From: Lewinellaceae bacterium
GTDB taxonomy: Bacteria; Bacteroidota; Bacteroidia; Chitinophagales; Saprospiraceae
Direction of reading: 5' to 3'
Length of the DNA stretch: 64,000 nucleotides
NCBI GenBank assembly: GCA_020636435.1
Contig: JACJXX010000002.1
Span: 4,216,001 to 4,280,000, forward strand
Shown here piece by piece: positions 16,857 through 25,826 of the stretch. Position 1 is the first letter of the stretch. Each line of letters starts with the position of its first letter. The notes below the pieces were generated by a model. That model was not told where the DNA came from, made no database searches, and saw nothing but the letters and a program-made list of their open reading frames with translations. The translations under genes were made by a program, and so were the position numbers.

Positions 16857-18872
16857 ATGAACCATTTGCAACACGAAAAGAACCCCTACCTGCAGCAGCA
16901 CGCCGGCAACCCGGTGGACTGGCATCCGTGGGGGGAAGCGGCTCTGGATCGCGCCCGGAAGGAGGACAAGCCCATCCTTATTAGCATTGGCTACAGCACC
17001 TGCCACTGGTGTCACGTGATGGCGAGGGAAAGCTTTGAAGACGAAGAGGTGGCCGCCTACATGAACGATCATTTCATCAACATCAAACTGGACAGGGAAG
17101 AACGCCCCGACCTGGACGCTTTTTATATGTCTGCCTGCGAAGCCATTACTGGAAAGGGGGGGTGGCCTCTTAATGTTTTCCTCACTCCACAGGGCCGGCC
17201 CTATTATGCCGGAACCTATTTTCCTCCCGAGCCCGGCCAGCGCCTGCAGTCCTGGATGCAAGCGTTGCAATTTGCCGCCTACAACTTTTACGAAAACCGG
17301 CGCGCTGTGGAGCAGGAGGCGGAAAAAATCCTGGGCAGGATAGAACGCCGCGAGCGCCTCGCCCCTGCTTCCAGTGAGCAGGGCCTGATCAGCCGGCAGT
17401 CCGCCGATAAGGTTTTCGAGAGGCTTGAGGAGCGGTTCGACACCGAATATGGAGGGTTTGGGAAAGGAGCTAAATTTCCCAACACCATGGCGCTGGAATT
17501 CCTGATGCACTATGCCTGGCATACTTCCAGCCTGCCGGCTTTCAAGCATTTCCTGTCCAGCCTGGATGCCATGCTGAGAGGCGGCATTCGCGGGCATCTG
17601 GAAGGAGGATTTGCCCGTTATGCCACAGGCCGCCAATGGAGGGTGCCTCATTTTGAGAAAATGCTTTTCGACAATGCCCTGATCGCCCGGCTGCTGGCCG
17701 ACATTTACAAATGGACCAAAAAGCCCAAATACAGGATTGCCCTGCTGGAGGCCTTTTCGTTTCTGGAAACTTTCCTGTACCACCCGGGAGGGGGCTTTTA
17801 CGCCGCGCTCGACGCCGATTCGGGAGGGCGGGAAGGAGGCTACTACACCTGGAATGCGGATGAAGTGGCGGAGCTGCTCGGCGCCGAGGCCGGCTGGTTT
17901 TGCGAGTACTACCACATTACCCGGGAAGGCAACTGGGAAGGCAGAAACATTCCCTTCGCCACTGTGCCGGTAGCACAATTCGCGCAGAGCAAGGGGATCA
18001 GCACGGCGGATATGGAAGGGTTCCTGAGCCGTTGCCGGCAGAAGCTGAGAGCAAGCCAGGACCAGCGCCCCCGGCCCCGGCACGATGAAAAACGGATTTT
18101 GCCCTGGAACGCTTTGGCAGCCACCGCTTACGCCCGCGCCTATGGAGCTACCGGAAAAAAACAATGGTTGGATACGGCGGAACAAACCGTAGCGTTCCTT
18201 CTGGAGCATTTTCGCGAAGAAAGCGGCGCCCTGCGCCACCTCTACGGACGGGATATTCCTGCCTTCCTCGATGGGTACGCCTACCTCATCGAGGCCTTGC
18301 TGGAGTTGCAGGCTGTGGCGCAACACCCCGCCTGGCTGAAAATTGCGGAAGAATTGGCAGAAAAAGCACGGGAGTTATTTTGGGAGGAAAGCGCCGGCTT
18401 ATATTATTACGCGGTCAAAGGCTTGGCTGGAGGGCCGGTTCGCCAGCTCGCCGTGCAGGAGGAAGACATGCCGTCTGCGAATGCCGTCATGGCTTCGAAC
18501 CTGCAACAATTGGGGCTGCTCCTGGGCAGGCCGGACTGGATAGAACAGAGCCGCCGGATGTTGCTGTCCGCCGGCAACCGGCTGCTGGAAAACCCGCTGC
18601 CCCACGCCCGCTGGGGTACTTTGCTCCTGGGCGAAGCTTACGGCTGGCTGGAGATCGCCATCGCCGGGCCTGAGGCCTGCGAAAAAGCCCGGAAGGCCAA
18701 TAGCGAATTCTTTGGCCTGCACGTGCTGATGGCTACCGACACCCCAAACGACGAATTTCCCTTGCTGGCCCACCGCTGGCCAGCAGATGGCAGCACGCTC
18801 ATCTATGTGTGTAAAGATTATGCCTGCCGGCAGCCGGTGAGGGAGGTGGAGGAGGTTTATTTGGTTGATTAG
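16857..18872 (+). CDS. DUF255 (YyaL-type) thioredoxin-domain protein
   Basis: A 671-residue cytoplasmic protein of the YyaL/spermatogenesis-associated-20 family. The N-terminal ~160 residues are the DUF255 thioredoxin-like domain, opening with HEKNPYLQQHAGNPVDWHPW and carrying a CHWC motif (Cys49, Cys52) and DREERPDLD. The remainder is an (alpha/alpha)6-barrel-like region related to N-acylglucosamine 2-epimerases (for example GFGKGAKFPNT, RYATGRQWRVPHFEKML). The exact reaction of the family is not established. The start follows a consensus promoter. An apparent 500-residue antisense frame (16824-18326) is a shadow. Confidence 0.92.
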   Translation: MNHLQHEKNPYLQQHAGNPVDWHPWGEAALDRARKEDKPILISIGYSTCHWCHVMARESFEDEEVAAYMNDHFINIKLDREERPDLDAFYMSACEAITGKGGWPLNVFLTPQGRPYYAGTYFPPEPGQRLQSWMQALQFAAYNFYENRRAVEQEAEKILGRIERRERLAPASSEQGLISRQSADKVFERLEERFDTEYGGFGKGAKFPNTMALEFLMHYAWHTSSLPAFKHFLSSLDAMLRGGIRGHLEGGFARYATGRQWRVPHFEKMLFDNALIARLLADIYKWTKKPKYRIALLEAFSFLETFLYHPGGGFYAALDADSGGREGGYYTWNADEVAELLGAEAGWFCEYYHITREGNWEGRNIPFATVPVAQFAQSKGISTADMEGFLSRCRQKLRASQDQRPRPRHDEKRILPWNALAATAYARAYGATGKKQWLDTAEQTVAFLLEHFREESGALRHLYGRDIPAFLDGYAYLIEALLELQAVAQHPAWLKIAEELAEKARELFWEESAGLYYYAVKGLAGGPVRQLAVQEEDMPSANAVMASNLQQLGLLLGRPDWIEQSRRMLLSAGNRLLENPLPHARWGTLLLGEAYGWLEIAIAGPEACEKARKANSEFFGLHVLMATDTPNDEFPLLAHRWPADGSTLIYVCKDYACRQPVREVEEVYLVD

Positions 18873-18984
18873 GTTGGCTCCAGTTGGACTTTTCGTCCGT
18901 TTCTCAGTCAACCCTTCCTAATTTACCCTTTCACGCAACATTTCGCCCGTTCGATCCTTTCCTTGTTAAAACCTACATATAAGC

Positions 18985-20142
18985 ATGCGCATCATCCTCT
19001 TTACCGGAAAGGGAGGAGTGGGCAAAACCACCCTCTCCGCCGCTACTGCCCTTCATGCCGCCCGCCGGGGCGTCAAAACGCTGGTACTCTCTACCGACCC
19101 TGCCCACAGCCTCTCCGACGCCATCGACCAGGAGTTGGGGCCCGAACCCCGGGAAATCGCACCCAACCTCTACGCCCAGGAATTCGACGTGTACTACTCC
19201 ATGAAAAAGCACTGGGAGAGCGTCCGGCAGCTGATGTTAGCGGTATTCAAATTTCAGGGTGTGAAAAACGTTGTGGCCGAGGAACTATCGGCTTTGCCAG
19301 GTATGGAAGAAGCTTCTGCCTTTTTATGGTTGGAGGAATATTACCGGCGCAAGGAATATGAATTAATCATTATTGACAGCGCTCCGACCGGAGAAACGCT
19401 CAGTTTATTATCCCTGCCGCAGGTCACCCAATCCTGGGTCCTGAAGGCCTTCCCGGGCCAGCGCTTTGCAATGAAAGGCTTCGGCGCCATGGTGCGCACC
19501 ATGACCGGCATTCCGCTGGATAAAGGCATGGACGAACTGGAAACTCTTTTTGACAAGCTGGAGCGCATACAAAAGGTGATGCAAGACCCGGAGGTGTGCT
19601 CCATCCGGATCGTAGTCAACCCCGAACGCATGGTCGTCAAGGAGGCCAAACGGGCCTATTCTTACCTGCAGCTGTATGGTTACCATGTGGATGGGGTGAT
19701 CGTCAACCGCATTTTTCCCGAAGAAGCCGGAAAGGGGGGGTTCGAAAGATACCTGGTTTCTCAGCAGGAATACCTTAAAGAAATCAGAAGCTCTTTCGAG
19801 CCGCTGCCCATTTTTGAAGTGATGCACCAGGGGCAGGAAGTCTTCGGGACAACGTTGCTGGAAACAATCGGCCAGGCCATCTACCAGGATACCGATCCGG
19901 CAGCTATCCTCTACCAGGACACCCCCTTTGAAATCAAAGAAGAAAAAGACGGTTACCTGGCCCGCATAAAACTGCCCTTTGTCGAGGAAGGCGCTATTAG
20001 CCTGAAGAAATTCGGCGATGAACTGGTCATTAGCCTGGGCAACCAGCGGAGGTCCATCTTTCTGCCTCGCTTTGCCAATTATCTGCAACTGGAGCGCTAT
20101 GAGTTCAAAGAGCCCTGGCTGGAAATCCATCTGGTGCGGTGA
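18985..20142 (+). CDS. ArsA/GET3-family ATPase with HSP20-like C-terminus
   Basis: A 385-residue soluble ATPase. The deviant Walker A is FTGKGGVGKTT (residues ~6-16), switch I is STDPAHSLSDA, and switch II is IIIDSAPTGETLSLL. After about residue 310 comes a small beta domain (GYLARIKLPFVEEG..LVISLGNQRRSI) of the ArsA HSP20-like type. Only one ATPase half is present, as in GET3-like bacterial proteins. No ars operon genes lie nearby, so arsenite export is unlikely; membrane-protein targeting or another chaperone role is more plausible. Confidence 0.88.
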   Translation: MRIILFTGKGGVGKTTLSAATALHAARRGVKTLVLSTDPAHSLSDAIDQELGPEPREIAPNLYAQEFDVYYSMKKHWESVRQLMLAVFKFQGVKNVVAEELSALPGMEEASAFLWLEEYYRRKEYELIIIDSAPTGETLSLLSLPQVTQSWVLKAFPGQRFAMKGFGAMVRTMTGIPLDKGMDELETLFDKLERIQKVMQDPEVCSIRIVVNPERMVVKEAKRAYSYLQLYGYHVDGVIVNRIFPEEAGKGGFERYLVSQQEYLKEIRSSFEPLPIFEVMHQGQEVFGTTLLETIGQAIYQDTDPAAILYQDTPFEIKEEKDGYLARIKLPFVEEGAISLKKFGDELVISLGNQRRSIFLPRFANYLQLERYEFKEPWLEIHLVR

Positions 20143-20206
20143 GATTAAGCATTCCCATTTTCTGATAGATTGACTTTGGCGTCGAATTATCTTAACTTGC
20201 AGGCCT

Positions 20207-20596
20207 ATGTCAAAACCGGGCAGATATCATATCTTCGAACCAGCTCAGCTCAGAGGGCTGCTTTTTCTCTTTGCCGCTCTGCTGCTGTTGGGTATGGGCC
20301 AGGTTTTTAAACAAGGGCATCCTCACAACCCGGAAGCGGCCTCCATTGCTTTTCAGGCGCACACTCAGGCCTGCCATGCAGCCTTGTTGGCCGACAAGCC
20401 TCTTTCCAGAAAAGATACCCGCCACTCTTTTCAAAATACCAGTGATGGCGGGCTTTTCACCGCTTTTTCTCCCATTTCTTCTTCTCGTGATTCCCTCCTC
20501 TCCGGACAGGTTTCAGAGACTGCCGGCTTTACACCCCATGTAAAACGCTGCATTCTGTTTTCCTGTTTGAGAATGGGGGACCCTCCAGTGGTATAA
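20207..20596 (+). CDS. Small hypothetical protein with one membrane segment
   Basis: A 129-residue reading frame beginning MSKPGRYHIFEPAQLRGLLFLFAALLLLGMGQVF, with a convincing membrane helix at about residues 17-33. The remainder is low-complexity, with two histidine-rich stretches. It starts 65 bases after the ArsA-type gene in the same orientation. No family recognised; coding is likely but not certain. Confidence 0.5.
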   Translation: MSKPGRYHIFEPAQLRGLLFLFAALLLLGMGQVFKQGHPHNPEAASIAFQAHTQACHAALLADKPLSRKDTRHSFQNTSDGGLFTAFSPISSSRDSLLSGQVSETAGFTPHVKRCILFSCLRMGDPPVV

Positions 20597-20648
20597 GGAG
20601 GCGGACAGTATTAATTTGAGTATTACATCTCTACTTCCCACTTAAAAT

Positions 20649-20778
20649 CGAAGCAGATTGTCCTCCCTTGGGGAGCCTGTCCCGGCGCAATGCCGGGAAG
20701 GTTAGGAGGGGGACTTGGAAACGAAAACCCTTGAAAATCCCCCCTCGAACTCCCCCCAGGGGGAGACAATCACCTTCG
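20649..20778. repeat. 130-bp imperfect inverted-repeat element
   Basis: Left arm CGAAGCAGATTGTCCTCCC plus TTGGGGAG (20649-20675) pairs with the right arm CTCCCC..GGGGGAGACAAT..CTTCG (20750-20778). A small internal hairpin CCCGGC/GCCGGG lies at 20681-20697. It fills most of the 293-base gap before the SecD-like gene, carries no reading frame, and looks like a dispersed non-coding repeat. Confidence 0.5.
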
Positions 20779-20889
20779 ATCAAGAGTTGGATAAAGGTCA
20801 GTTATACCTAATCTAAATCTGTCCGACTCCTTACTGCCCCCAAAAGCCTTTGCCCTTCAAATCCTAAAATTTTTAAAAAGCGAACTAAA

Positions 20890-21783
20890 ATGAAAAAGTT
20901 CATATATATCGCCGTTGGCATCATTTTGATTACCAGCCTGATGCCCGGCATCAATTATTCGGCGCCTGCCATTTTACTGGAGGTTAGCATCGAGAGCCCG
21001 GAGGCCAGCCGGGAGATGATCCTCGAAGCTGAAGGTGTTATTTCAAAGCGCCTGGAGGCCTATGGCATTGCCGGCTTCGAAACATTGCCTCACCCGGAGA
21101 AGCCGCAAATCACCATCCGCTTCAAAGAAGCTGTGCCCGCCGGGGAAATTATTCCTTTGCTGTCCAGTGTTGGCCGGCTGGAGTTTTGTGAAGTATATAC
21201 CCAAGCCGAAGTTTTCAAAATCCTGGACGAGGCTGCTGCCCGGAAAACCTGGGAAGCGTGGCTACCCCTGGGAATGGAAACAGCGGATAACGGGGCAATA
21301 ATCGGCAGCATAAACAGGGTACAGTTACAGGAATTTGCCAGGTTTGCCCAAAGCCCGGAGGCTTTCTCAGCTTTGCCCGGCAACCTGCGCTTTGCCTATG
21401 GCTTAACGCAGGATGTAGAAGGGCAACAAGACCTCTATGCCCTGAGGTACGGCCTGGATGGGGGGCCCGTTCTGGCCGGCTCGGCAGTGGCGGAAAGCCA
21501 GGTACGGTACGACGAGAGGACCGAAACAGCCAGTATAGGAATTACCTTTGGCAAAGAAGGCAGCGCCCGGTGGGCTCAGGCCACCCGGGAAAATATGCTC
21601 CGGCCAATTGCCATCGTTTTCGACGGCCAGGTCGTTTTCGCCCCCCGGGTAATGGCGGAGATTCAAAGCGGCCAGGCTGAGATCACCGGCGGATTTTCAA
21701 GCGAGCAGGCCCGGCTCATCGCCGCTTTGATACAGGGGGGAGAACTGCCGGCGCCCTTTCGGGTGAAAGAGGTCAAGCAGTAG
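20890..21783 (+). CDS. Free-standing SecD-like periplasmic (P1) domain protein
   Basis: A 297-residue protein with an N-terminal membrane segment (MKKFIYIAVGIILITSLMPG) and then only sequence like the SecD ectodomain. The first part, EAEGVISKRLEAYGIAGFE to TIRFKEAVPAGE..SSVGRLEF, matches the P1 base. After an insert comes ITFGKEGSARWAQATRENML and RPIAIVFDGQVVFAPRV..ITGGFSSEQARLIAALIQGGELPAPFRV, which is very close to the SecD head and its hinge. The multi-helix RND channel of SecD is missing. It may be a secreted adaptor, or descend from SecD by loss of its C-terminal half. Bona fide SecDF must be encoded elsewhere. Confidence 0.75.
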   Translation: MKKFIYIAVGIILITSLMPGINYSAPAILLEVSIESPEASREMILEAEGVISKRLEAYGIAGFETLPHPEKPQITIRFKEAVPAGEIIPLLSSVGRLEFCEVYTQAEVFKILDEAAARKTWEAWLPLGMETADNGAIIGSINRVQLQEFARFAQSPEAFSALPGNLRFAYGLTQDVEGQQDLYALRYGLDGGPVLAGSAVAESQVRYDERTETASIGITFGKEGSARWAQATRENMLRPIAIVFDGQVVFAPRVMAEIQSGQAEITGGFSSEQARLIAALIQGGELPAPFRVKEVKQ

Positions 21784-21859
21784 AATTCTCGGGCTGATTA
21801 TCGCGCACAGGGTGCAACGAGCGGCTACCCGTCTAGCGTTGGACAATAGCTGCCGGGGT

Positions 21860-21910
21860 TGTGTACGGTGTACGGGTCCAACGTTGGCTAGTGGCTGTGT
21901 ACGGTGTACG
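21860..21910. repeat. Two copies of TGTGTACGGTGTACG
   Basis: The 15-base word occurs at 21860-21874 and 21896-21910, 36 bases apart, in the 269-base gap after the SecD-like gene. Each copy holds a short internal repeat GTACGGTGTAC. Nothing else was recognised in this gap. Confidence 0.55.
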
Positions 21911-22052
21911 AAGCACCACCTGGCTGTCCAGCGTTCGACTGAGCTCACGCCGAAGTCATTAGAACGGTAGCCCAACGAGCAAAAGTTGTATCCTGTGCGT
22001 TTTTTATACCATTTCCGCTTTCAGTCCTTAACTTGCCAGGAAATTCCAAAAC

Positions 22053-22283
22053 ATGACAAAAGGCAAACACTTTCTGTGGGCGGGGCTGGCTCTGCTCCTC
22101 CTCGGCGCCGTAGCCGCCACCATGAGCCAGATGATCATCGAAGGCCTGCTCGGCATTGAACGCGAATTTGGAGAGGAACCGCTGAGCATGAAGGCGACGC
22201 GCTACGGCCTGCTGGCATTCGCCGCCGGCCTGGGGTTGATGATCTACGGGGGTTGGAAAAATAAACGGCAAAAAAACGCTTAA
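22053..22283 (+). CDS. Small two-helix membrane protein
   Basis: A 76-residue protein with two predicted membrane helices (LWAGLALLLLGAVAATMS and YGLLAFAAGLGLMIYGGW) and a basic tail (KNKRQKNA). It has a clean ATG start and normal codon use. Its last four bases overlap the 3' end of the convergent M23 gene. Function unknown. Confidence 0.7.
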   Translation: MTKGKHFLWAGLALLLLGAVAATMSQMIIEGLLGIEREFGEEPLSMKATRYGLLAFAAGLGLMIYGGWKNKRQKNA

Positions 22284-23455
22284 TTGTTATCCACCAACAC
22301 CGTCGATTCCGCCACCGACACATTTCCGGCGTAATCCCAGGCGAAAACCCGGATAAGGTACAGGCCGTCTGGATAGAGGCTTTCTCCTTGTTCGTCTGCC
22401 GCAGCTGTATTCCAGCTATTTTTCCAATCACCAACTTCACCTGGTTCAAGATTCCCGGAACCGTTCGAATTAGTAATGATGTAATGAGAAACAAAGCGGT
22501 TCCAATCCCCGGTTTCAAAGCCTGGGTTCATATCCAGGTGGAATTTAAAGACAGTAGCCACCTTGCTGGCCAGATTGTCTCTATTGAAGTGCATTTGGCT
22601 AAAATCAAAGGCGGTGCGCCGTTCCAGGAACTCGCCCTGCCTAAACATTTCGTACTCAATGCTTCTGACACAGAGCCGGTCTCCATATAAAGACGTTTTG
22701 GAGTGAGCGTACTGGCCGGGGTCTCGCATGCCCACTACAATGTCTACTTCTCCTCTAACGGTTGTGGTATCCGACCGGGTGAATTGTTCCGGGGATCTGT
22801 TCCGAAAGAAATAAAACGGCGCCTCGATCAACGGCGGGCTGTCATCTGTATAAATAAAGTTGTGATCCGGGGATACGGCAAACCAGTCAGAAAAGCGGCT
22901 CCAGGCACCGCCCTCTTTGAGGTAGGCCCGGGTCAGATGAAGATGTTCCAGCCCTTGAAAACTGACCGTGCCCAGGCAGGCGCCTTTCGACAGGGCATCG
23001 CCTGTTTTCAGTTCACCCTCAGGTATAATGTGGGTATAAATCCAGGCCCAGCCTGGCTCATCTTTATCTTCAACAACAACTGACCAGTAGTAAGGTCCAT
23101 TGCCGGCTATGGCTTTCAAGGTACCGGATTCAATGACATAAATGGGCGTGCCATTGTCCAACACAATATCCAGCCCGTCGTGGAAGTAACATTCCTCCGG
23201 GCTTTCCCCGCACTGATATTGCCCAAAGTTGTTGACGATCCAGAGTTGATCTTGCAACTGCTGATAGCCGGCCTCGTCCAGGCCAGGAGCATGATGGGGC
23301 CAGGGCAATTTTCCGGCGGGAAGGTTTATCTGATAAGGCCCTGGCTCCCGGCAGCTGGTTTCGAAGGCGCTGTCAGGCGTTCTCAGATCCTCTTTCGAGC
23401 ATCCCCAGGGCAAAAGGAAAAGGACCCAGAGGAAAAAACATACCTTGTACTTCAT
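22280..23455 (-). CDS. M23 (LytM)-type lipoprotein
   Basis: A 391-residue lipoprotein. Start MKYKVCFFLWVLFLLPWGC, with lipobox cysteine 19; a TTG six codons upstream is not used. The LytM zinc motif is visible: H92-xxx-D96 in FHDGLDI and H171-x-H173 in LEHLHL. Between them is a typical beta core (GTPIYVIESGTLKA..). The domain probably cleaves, or has evolved from enzymes cleaving, peptidoglycan peptides, although an active-site check is needed. The C-terminal ~150 residues contain an Ig-like fold ending WDYAGNVSVAESTVLVDNN. It sits back-to-back with the M48 protease gene. Confidence 0.82.
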   Translation of the reverse strand: MKYKVCFFLWVLFLLPWGCSKEDLRTPDSAFETSCREPGPYQINLPAGKLPWPHHAPGLDEAGYQQLQDQLWIVNNFGQYQCGESPEECYFHDGLDIVLDNGTPIYVIESGTLKAIAGNGPYYWSVVVEDKDEPGWAWIYTHIIPEGELKTGDALSKGACLGTVSFQGLEHLHLTRAYLKEGGAWSRFSDWFAVSPDHNFIYTDDSPPLIEAPFYFFRNRSPEQFTRSDTTTVRGEVDIVVGMRDPGQYAHSKTSLYGDRLCVRSIEYEMFRQGEFLERRTAFDFSQMHFNRDNLASKVATVFKFHLDMNPGFETGDWNRFVSHYIITNSNGSGNLEPGEVGDWKNSWNTAAADEQGESLYPDGLYLIRVFAWDYAGNVSVAESTVLVDNN

Positions 23456-23526
23456 GGCATTGGGTTTGGACAAACTCTAAATTCTGTAATATCCCTGCCC
23501 TTTCCAAATAGAACCATCCTCACCCT

Positions 23527-23534
23527 TAGGTTTG
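23527..23534 (+). promoter_or_regulatory. -7 box of the M48 protease gene
   Basis: TAGGTTTG fits TAnnTTTG and lies 87 bases upstream of ATG 23622. Confidence 0.45.
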
Positions 23535-23621
23535 GTCCGGGATAATACAATGAGCCTGTTGGGAACTTCTTAAAGGGAATTGTAGTTTTCAACAACAATT
23601 GCATACCAAACCCCGATTACA

Positions 23622-25739
23622 ATGGAAAATACCTATTATCCTCCCAGCCCGGACCAGGTTCCCGCCGAACTGATGAAACTCCACCCTGCCTACAAATGGC
23701 GCGTTTTTTATGTATTGCTGGGTATCATCTTTTTCATGGCCTTCTACTTTACTTTGGTAGCCGCTTCGGGTTATCTCGTTTATCTGGCTATCATTTATCC
23801 GATGGGGCCGGTCAACAAGCTCACCATTCTACTGAAGCTGGGTGCCATTGCCACTTCCGTCATGTTTTTCGTCTTTACGTTGAAGTTTCTCTTCAAAAAA
23901 TCCAGTTATGAAAACCCGACGGATGTTGAGATCAGGGAAGCCGACCATCCCCGGCTGTTCCAGTTCATCCGGCAGCTGTGCCAGGAAACCGGAGCCCCTT
24001 TCCCCAAGAAGATTGTAGCTAATGAGCAGATCAACGCCGCCGTTTTTTACGACGACACTGTGCTGAGTATGTTCCTTCCGGTGCGAAAAAACCTGCTGAT
24101 TGGCCTGGGCCTGGTCAATTCACTCAATCTCACCGAGTTCAAGGCCGTGCTCGCGCATGAGTTCGGGCACTTTGGCCAGCGCAGCATGAAGCTGGGCAGC
24201 TATGTATACATGGCCAACCGCATCATCCATGATATGGTTTACAACCGGGACAGATGGGACCGCACCCTTGACGAGTGGAGCAGGTCCGATATCCGCATTT
24301 CCGTGTTTGCCTGGATACTCAAAGCCTTTATCTGGGTAGTCCGCCAGGTGCTTGCCCTGGCTTACCAGGGCATCAACCTGTTGCACGCCAGCCTTTCCCG
24401 TCAGATGGAATTCAATGCCGACCGGGTGGCGGTCAGCGTTACCGGCAGCGGGCAGATCATCAATGGCTTATCCAAACTGATGCGTTCCTCAGCGGCCATG
24501 AACCTGGCTATGAACCAACTGTCCAACGCCGCCGACCACAAATTGTACACCAAAGATCTCTTTTACCACCAGTTTGCTGCGGAGCAGTATTTGCTCAACA
24601 AACACCCCGAGTACCAGGACCGCCAGCCGCACTACGATGAATCGGGCCGCCCTTTTATCTTCACCGCGGCTGACGAGGAAGTGCCGGATATGTACGCCAG
24701 CCACCCCTCCAACTACGACCGTGAACAGAATGCCAAAGCGATCTATGTGGAAGGCCCGACCGACAACCGGCCACCCTGGCTGCTTTTCGATAATGCAGAA
24801 CAGCTCAAGGAAACCATTACCGAAAAGTTGTACCAGAACGCAGGCCTGTTGCGCGATAATGCTAAACTTTCCAGCCCGGAAGCAGTCAACAACTTTATTC
24901 AAGCTGAATTACAGGAAACTTCCTTCGACGAAAGGTATCGGGGAGCTTATGACAGCCGTTATATTCATCCCTTCCCCACCGAAAACGCGGAGGAAGAAGC
25001 GTTGAAGCGCTTCCCGGACGAACAGGCCGCACAGGCCGCCCTGAGCAGCCTCTATGGTAAGGAATTGGAGGCACAAATGGCCCACCGCCGGGAACTGCAG
25101 GAAGAATTGGCCCAAATCATCAATGCGGCGAACAGCGGCGGAAAGAAACAGCACTTTACTTTTCGCGGCAAGCCGGCGAGCCCTGAAAAAGCACAGGAGT
25201 TATACGATATAGTCAATAAGGAAATCACTGATCAATACAACGGATGGTTCAAAACGTTTGACGAAACTACCCACCTGCTTCACCTGGCACTGATGCAACA
25301 CCAGCAACTGCCCGAAAAAGAAGCGTATTTGAAGCGCTGCGATTTCCACAACCGAATCCAGTCCTATTATTTCATGCTGGAGGAAACACAAACTGGTTTT
25401 CAGCAAACACTGAAAGAGGCGATCGGTATGGGGCAGCTCGATGAAGGAGATGTCCTACGCTTTGAAGGCAGCTTCAACCATTATCAAAAAATATTGAATG
25501 AGGTCGTGGAAGAAGCCAGGGAAGTCCTCATGCCTTCCTTTGAATATGTCGAGGAAGGCTACCTGAAAGATTTTCTACTGGAGGGTAACGTCATTCGGGG
25601 CGGCAGCAACTTGCTCAACAATACCTGGATCAGCAAGTTTTCCGAACAGATGAACACCGTGCTGAGCCGCACCCGCCGACTCTATTTCAAAAGCCTGGGA
25701 AAGATCATTAAGATGCAGGAGGCGGTAAGAGAGGCGTAG
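23622..25739 (+). CDS. M48-family membrane metalloprotease
   Basis: A 705-residue integral-membrane zinc protease. Two helices lie at about residues 28-58 and 68-92. The catalytic motif HEFGH has His179, Glu180 and His183; the third ligand is Glu263 in the MEFNADRVAV box. Another hydrophobic segment lies at about 230-255 between the two motifs, as in HtpX-type proteins. The last ~400 residues are a long helical region absent from HtpX, probably a substrate or partner domain. The likely job is quality control of membrane proteins. Confidence 0.92.
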   Translation: MENTYYPPSPDQVPAELMKLHPAYKWRVFYVLLGIIFFMAFYFTLVAASGYLVYLAIIYPMGPVNKLTILLKLGAIATSVMFFVFTLKFLFKKSSYENPTDVEIREADHPRLFQFIRQLCQETGAPFPKKIVANEQINAAVFYDDTVLSMFLPVRKNLLIGLGLVNSLNLTEFKAVLAHEFGHFGQRSMKLGSYVYMANRIIHDMVYNRDRWDRTLDEWSRSDIRISVFAWILKAFIWVVRQVLALAYQGINLLHASLSRQMEFNADRVAVSVTGSGQIINGLSKLMRSSAAMNLAMNQLSNAADHKLYTKDLFYHQFAAEQYLLNKHPEYQDRQPHYDESGRPFIFTAADEEVPDMYASHPSNYDREQNAKAIYVEGPTDNRPPWLLFDNAEQLKETITEKLYQNAGLLRDNAKLSSPEAVNNFIQAELQETSFDERYRGAYDSRYIHPFPTENAEEEALKRFPDEQAAQAALSSLYGKELEAQMAHRRELQEELAQIINAANSGGKKQHFTFRGKPASPEKAQELYDIVNKEITDQYNGWFKTFDETTHLLHLALMQHQQLPEKEAYLKRCDFHNRIQSYYFMLEETQTGFQQTLKEAIGMGQLDEGDVLRFEGSFNHYQKILNEVVEEAREVLMPSFEYVEEGYLKDFLLEGNVIRGGSNLLNNTWISKFSEQMNTVLSRTRRLYFKSLGKIIKMQEAVREA

Positions 25740-25761
25740 GGATGTGTATAGGTTTATCGGT

Positions 25762-25813
25762 GAGGGCACCCCGTCTCCCCCGGCAGTAGTCCGGCGGAGA
25801 CGGAGCGTCCTCA
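25762..25813. terminator. Hairpin between convergent genes
   Basis: CCGTCTCC (25771-25778) pairs with GGAGACGG (25796-25803), with an inner CCGG/CCGG and an outer GAGG/CCTC. There is no T run, so termination strength is uncertain, but it sits in the 87-base gap between convergent genes and can serve both. Confidence 0.5.
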
Positions 25814-25826
25814 GCAATGCTTACCC

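Noticed and set aside
16824..18326. 500-codon open frame antisense to the DUF255 gene
   Set aside because: It mirrors codon positions of a well-supported gene with GC-rich third positions and has no family features.
18985..20142. Arsenical pump ATPase function for the ArsA-type protein
   Set aside because: Single ATPase half and no arsenic genes nearby.
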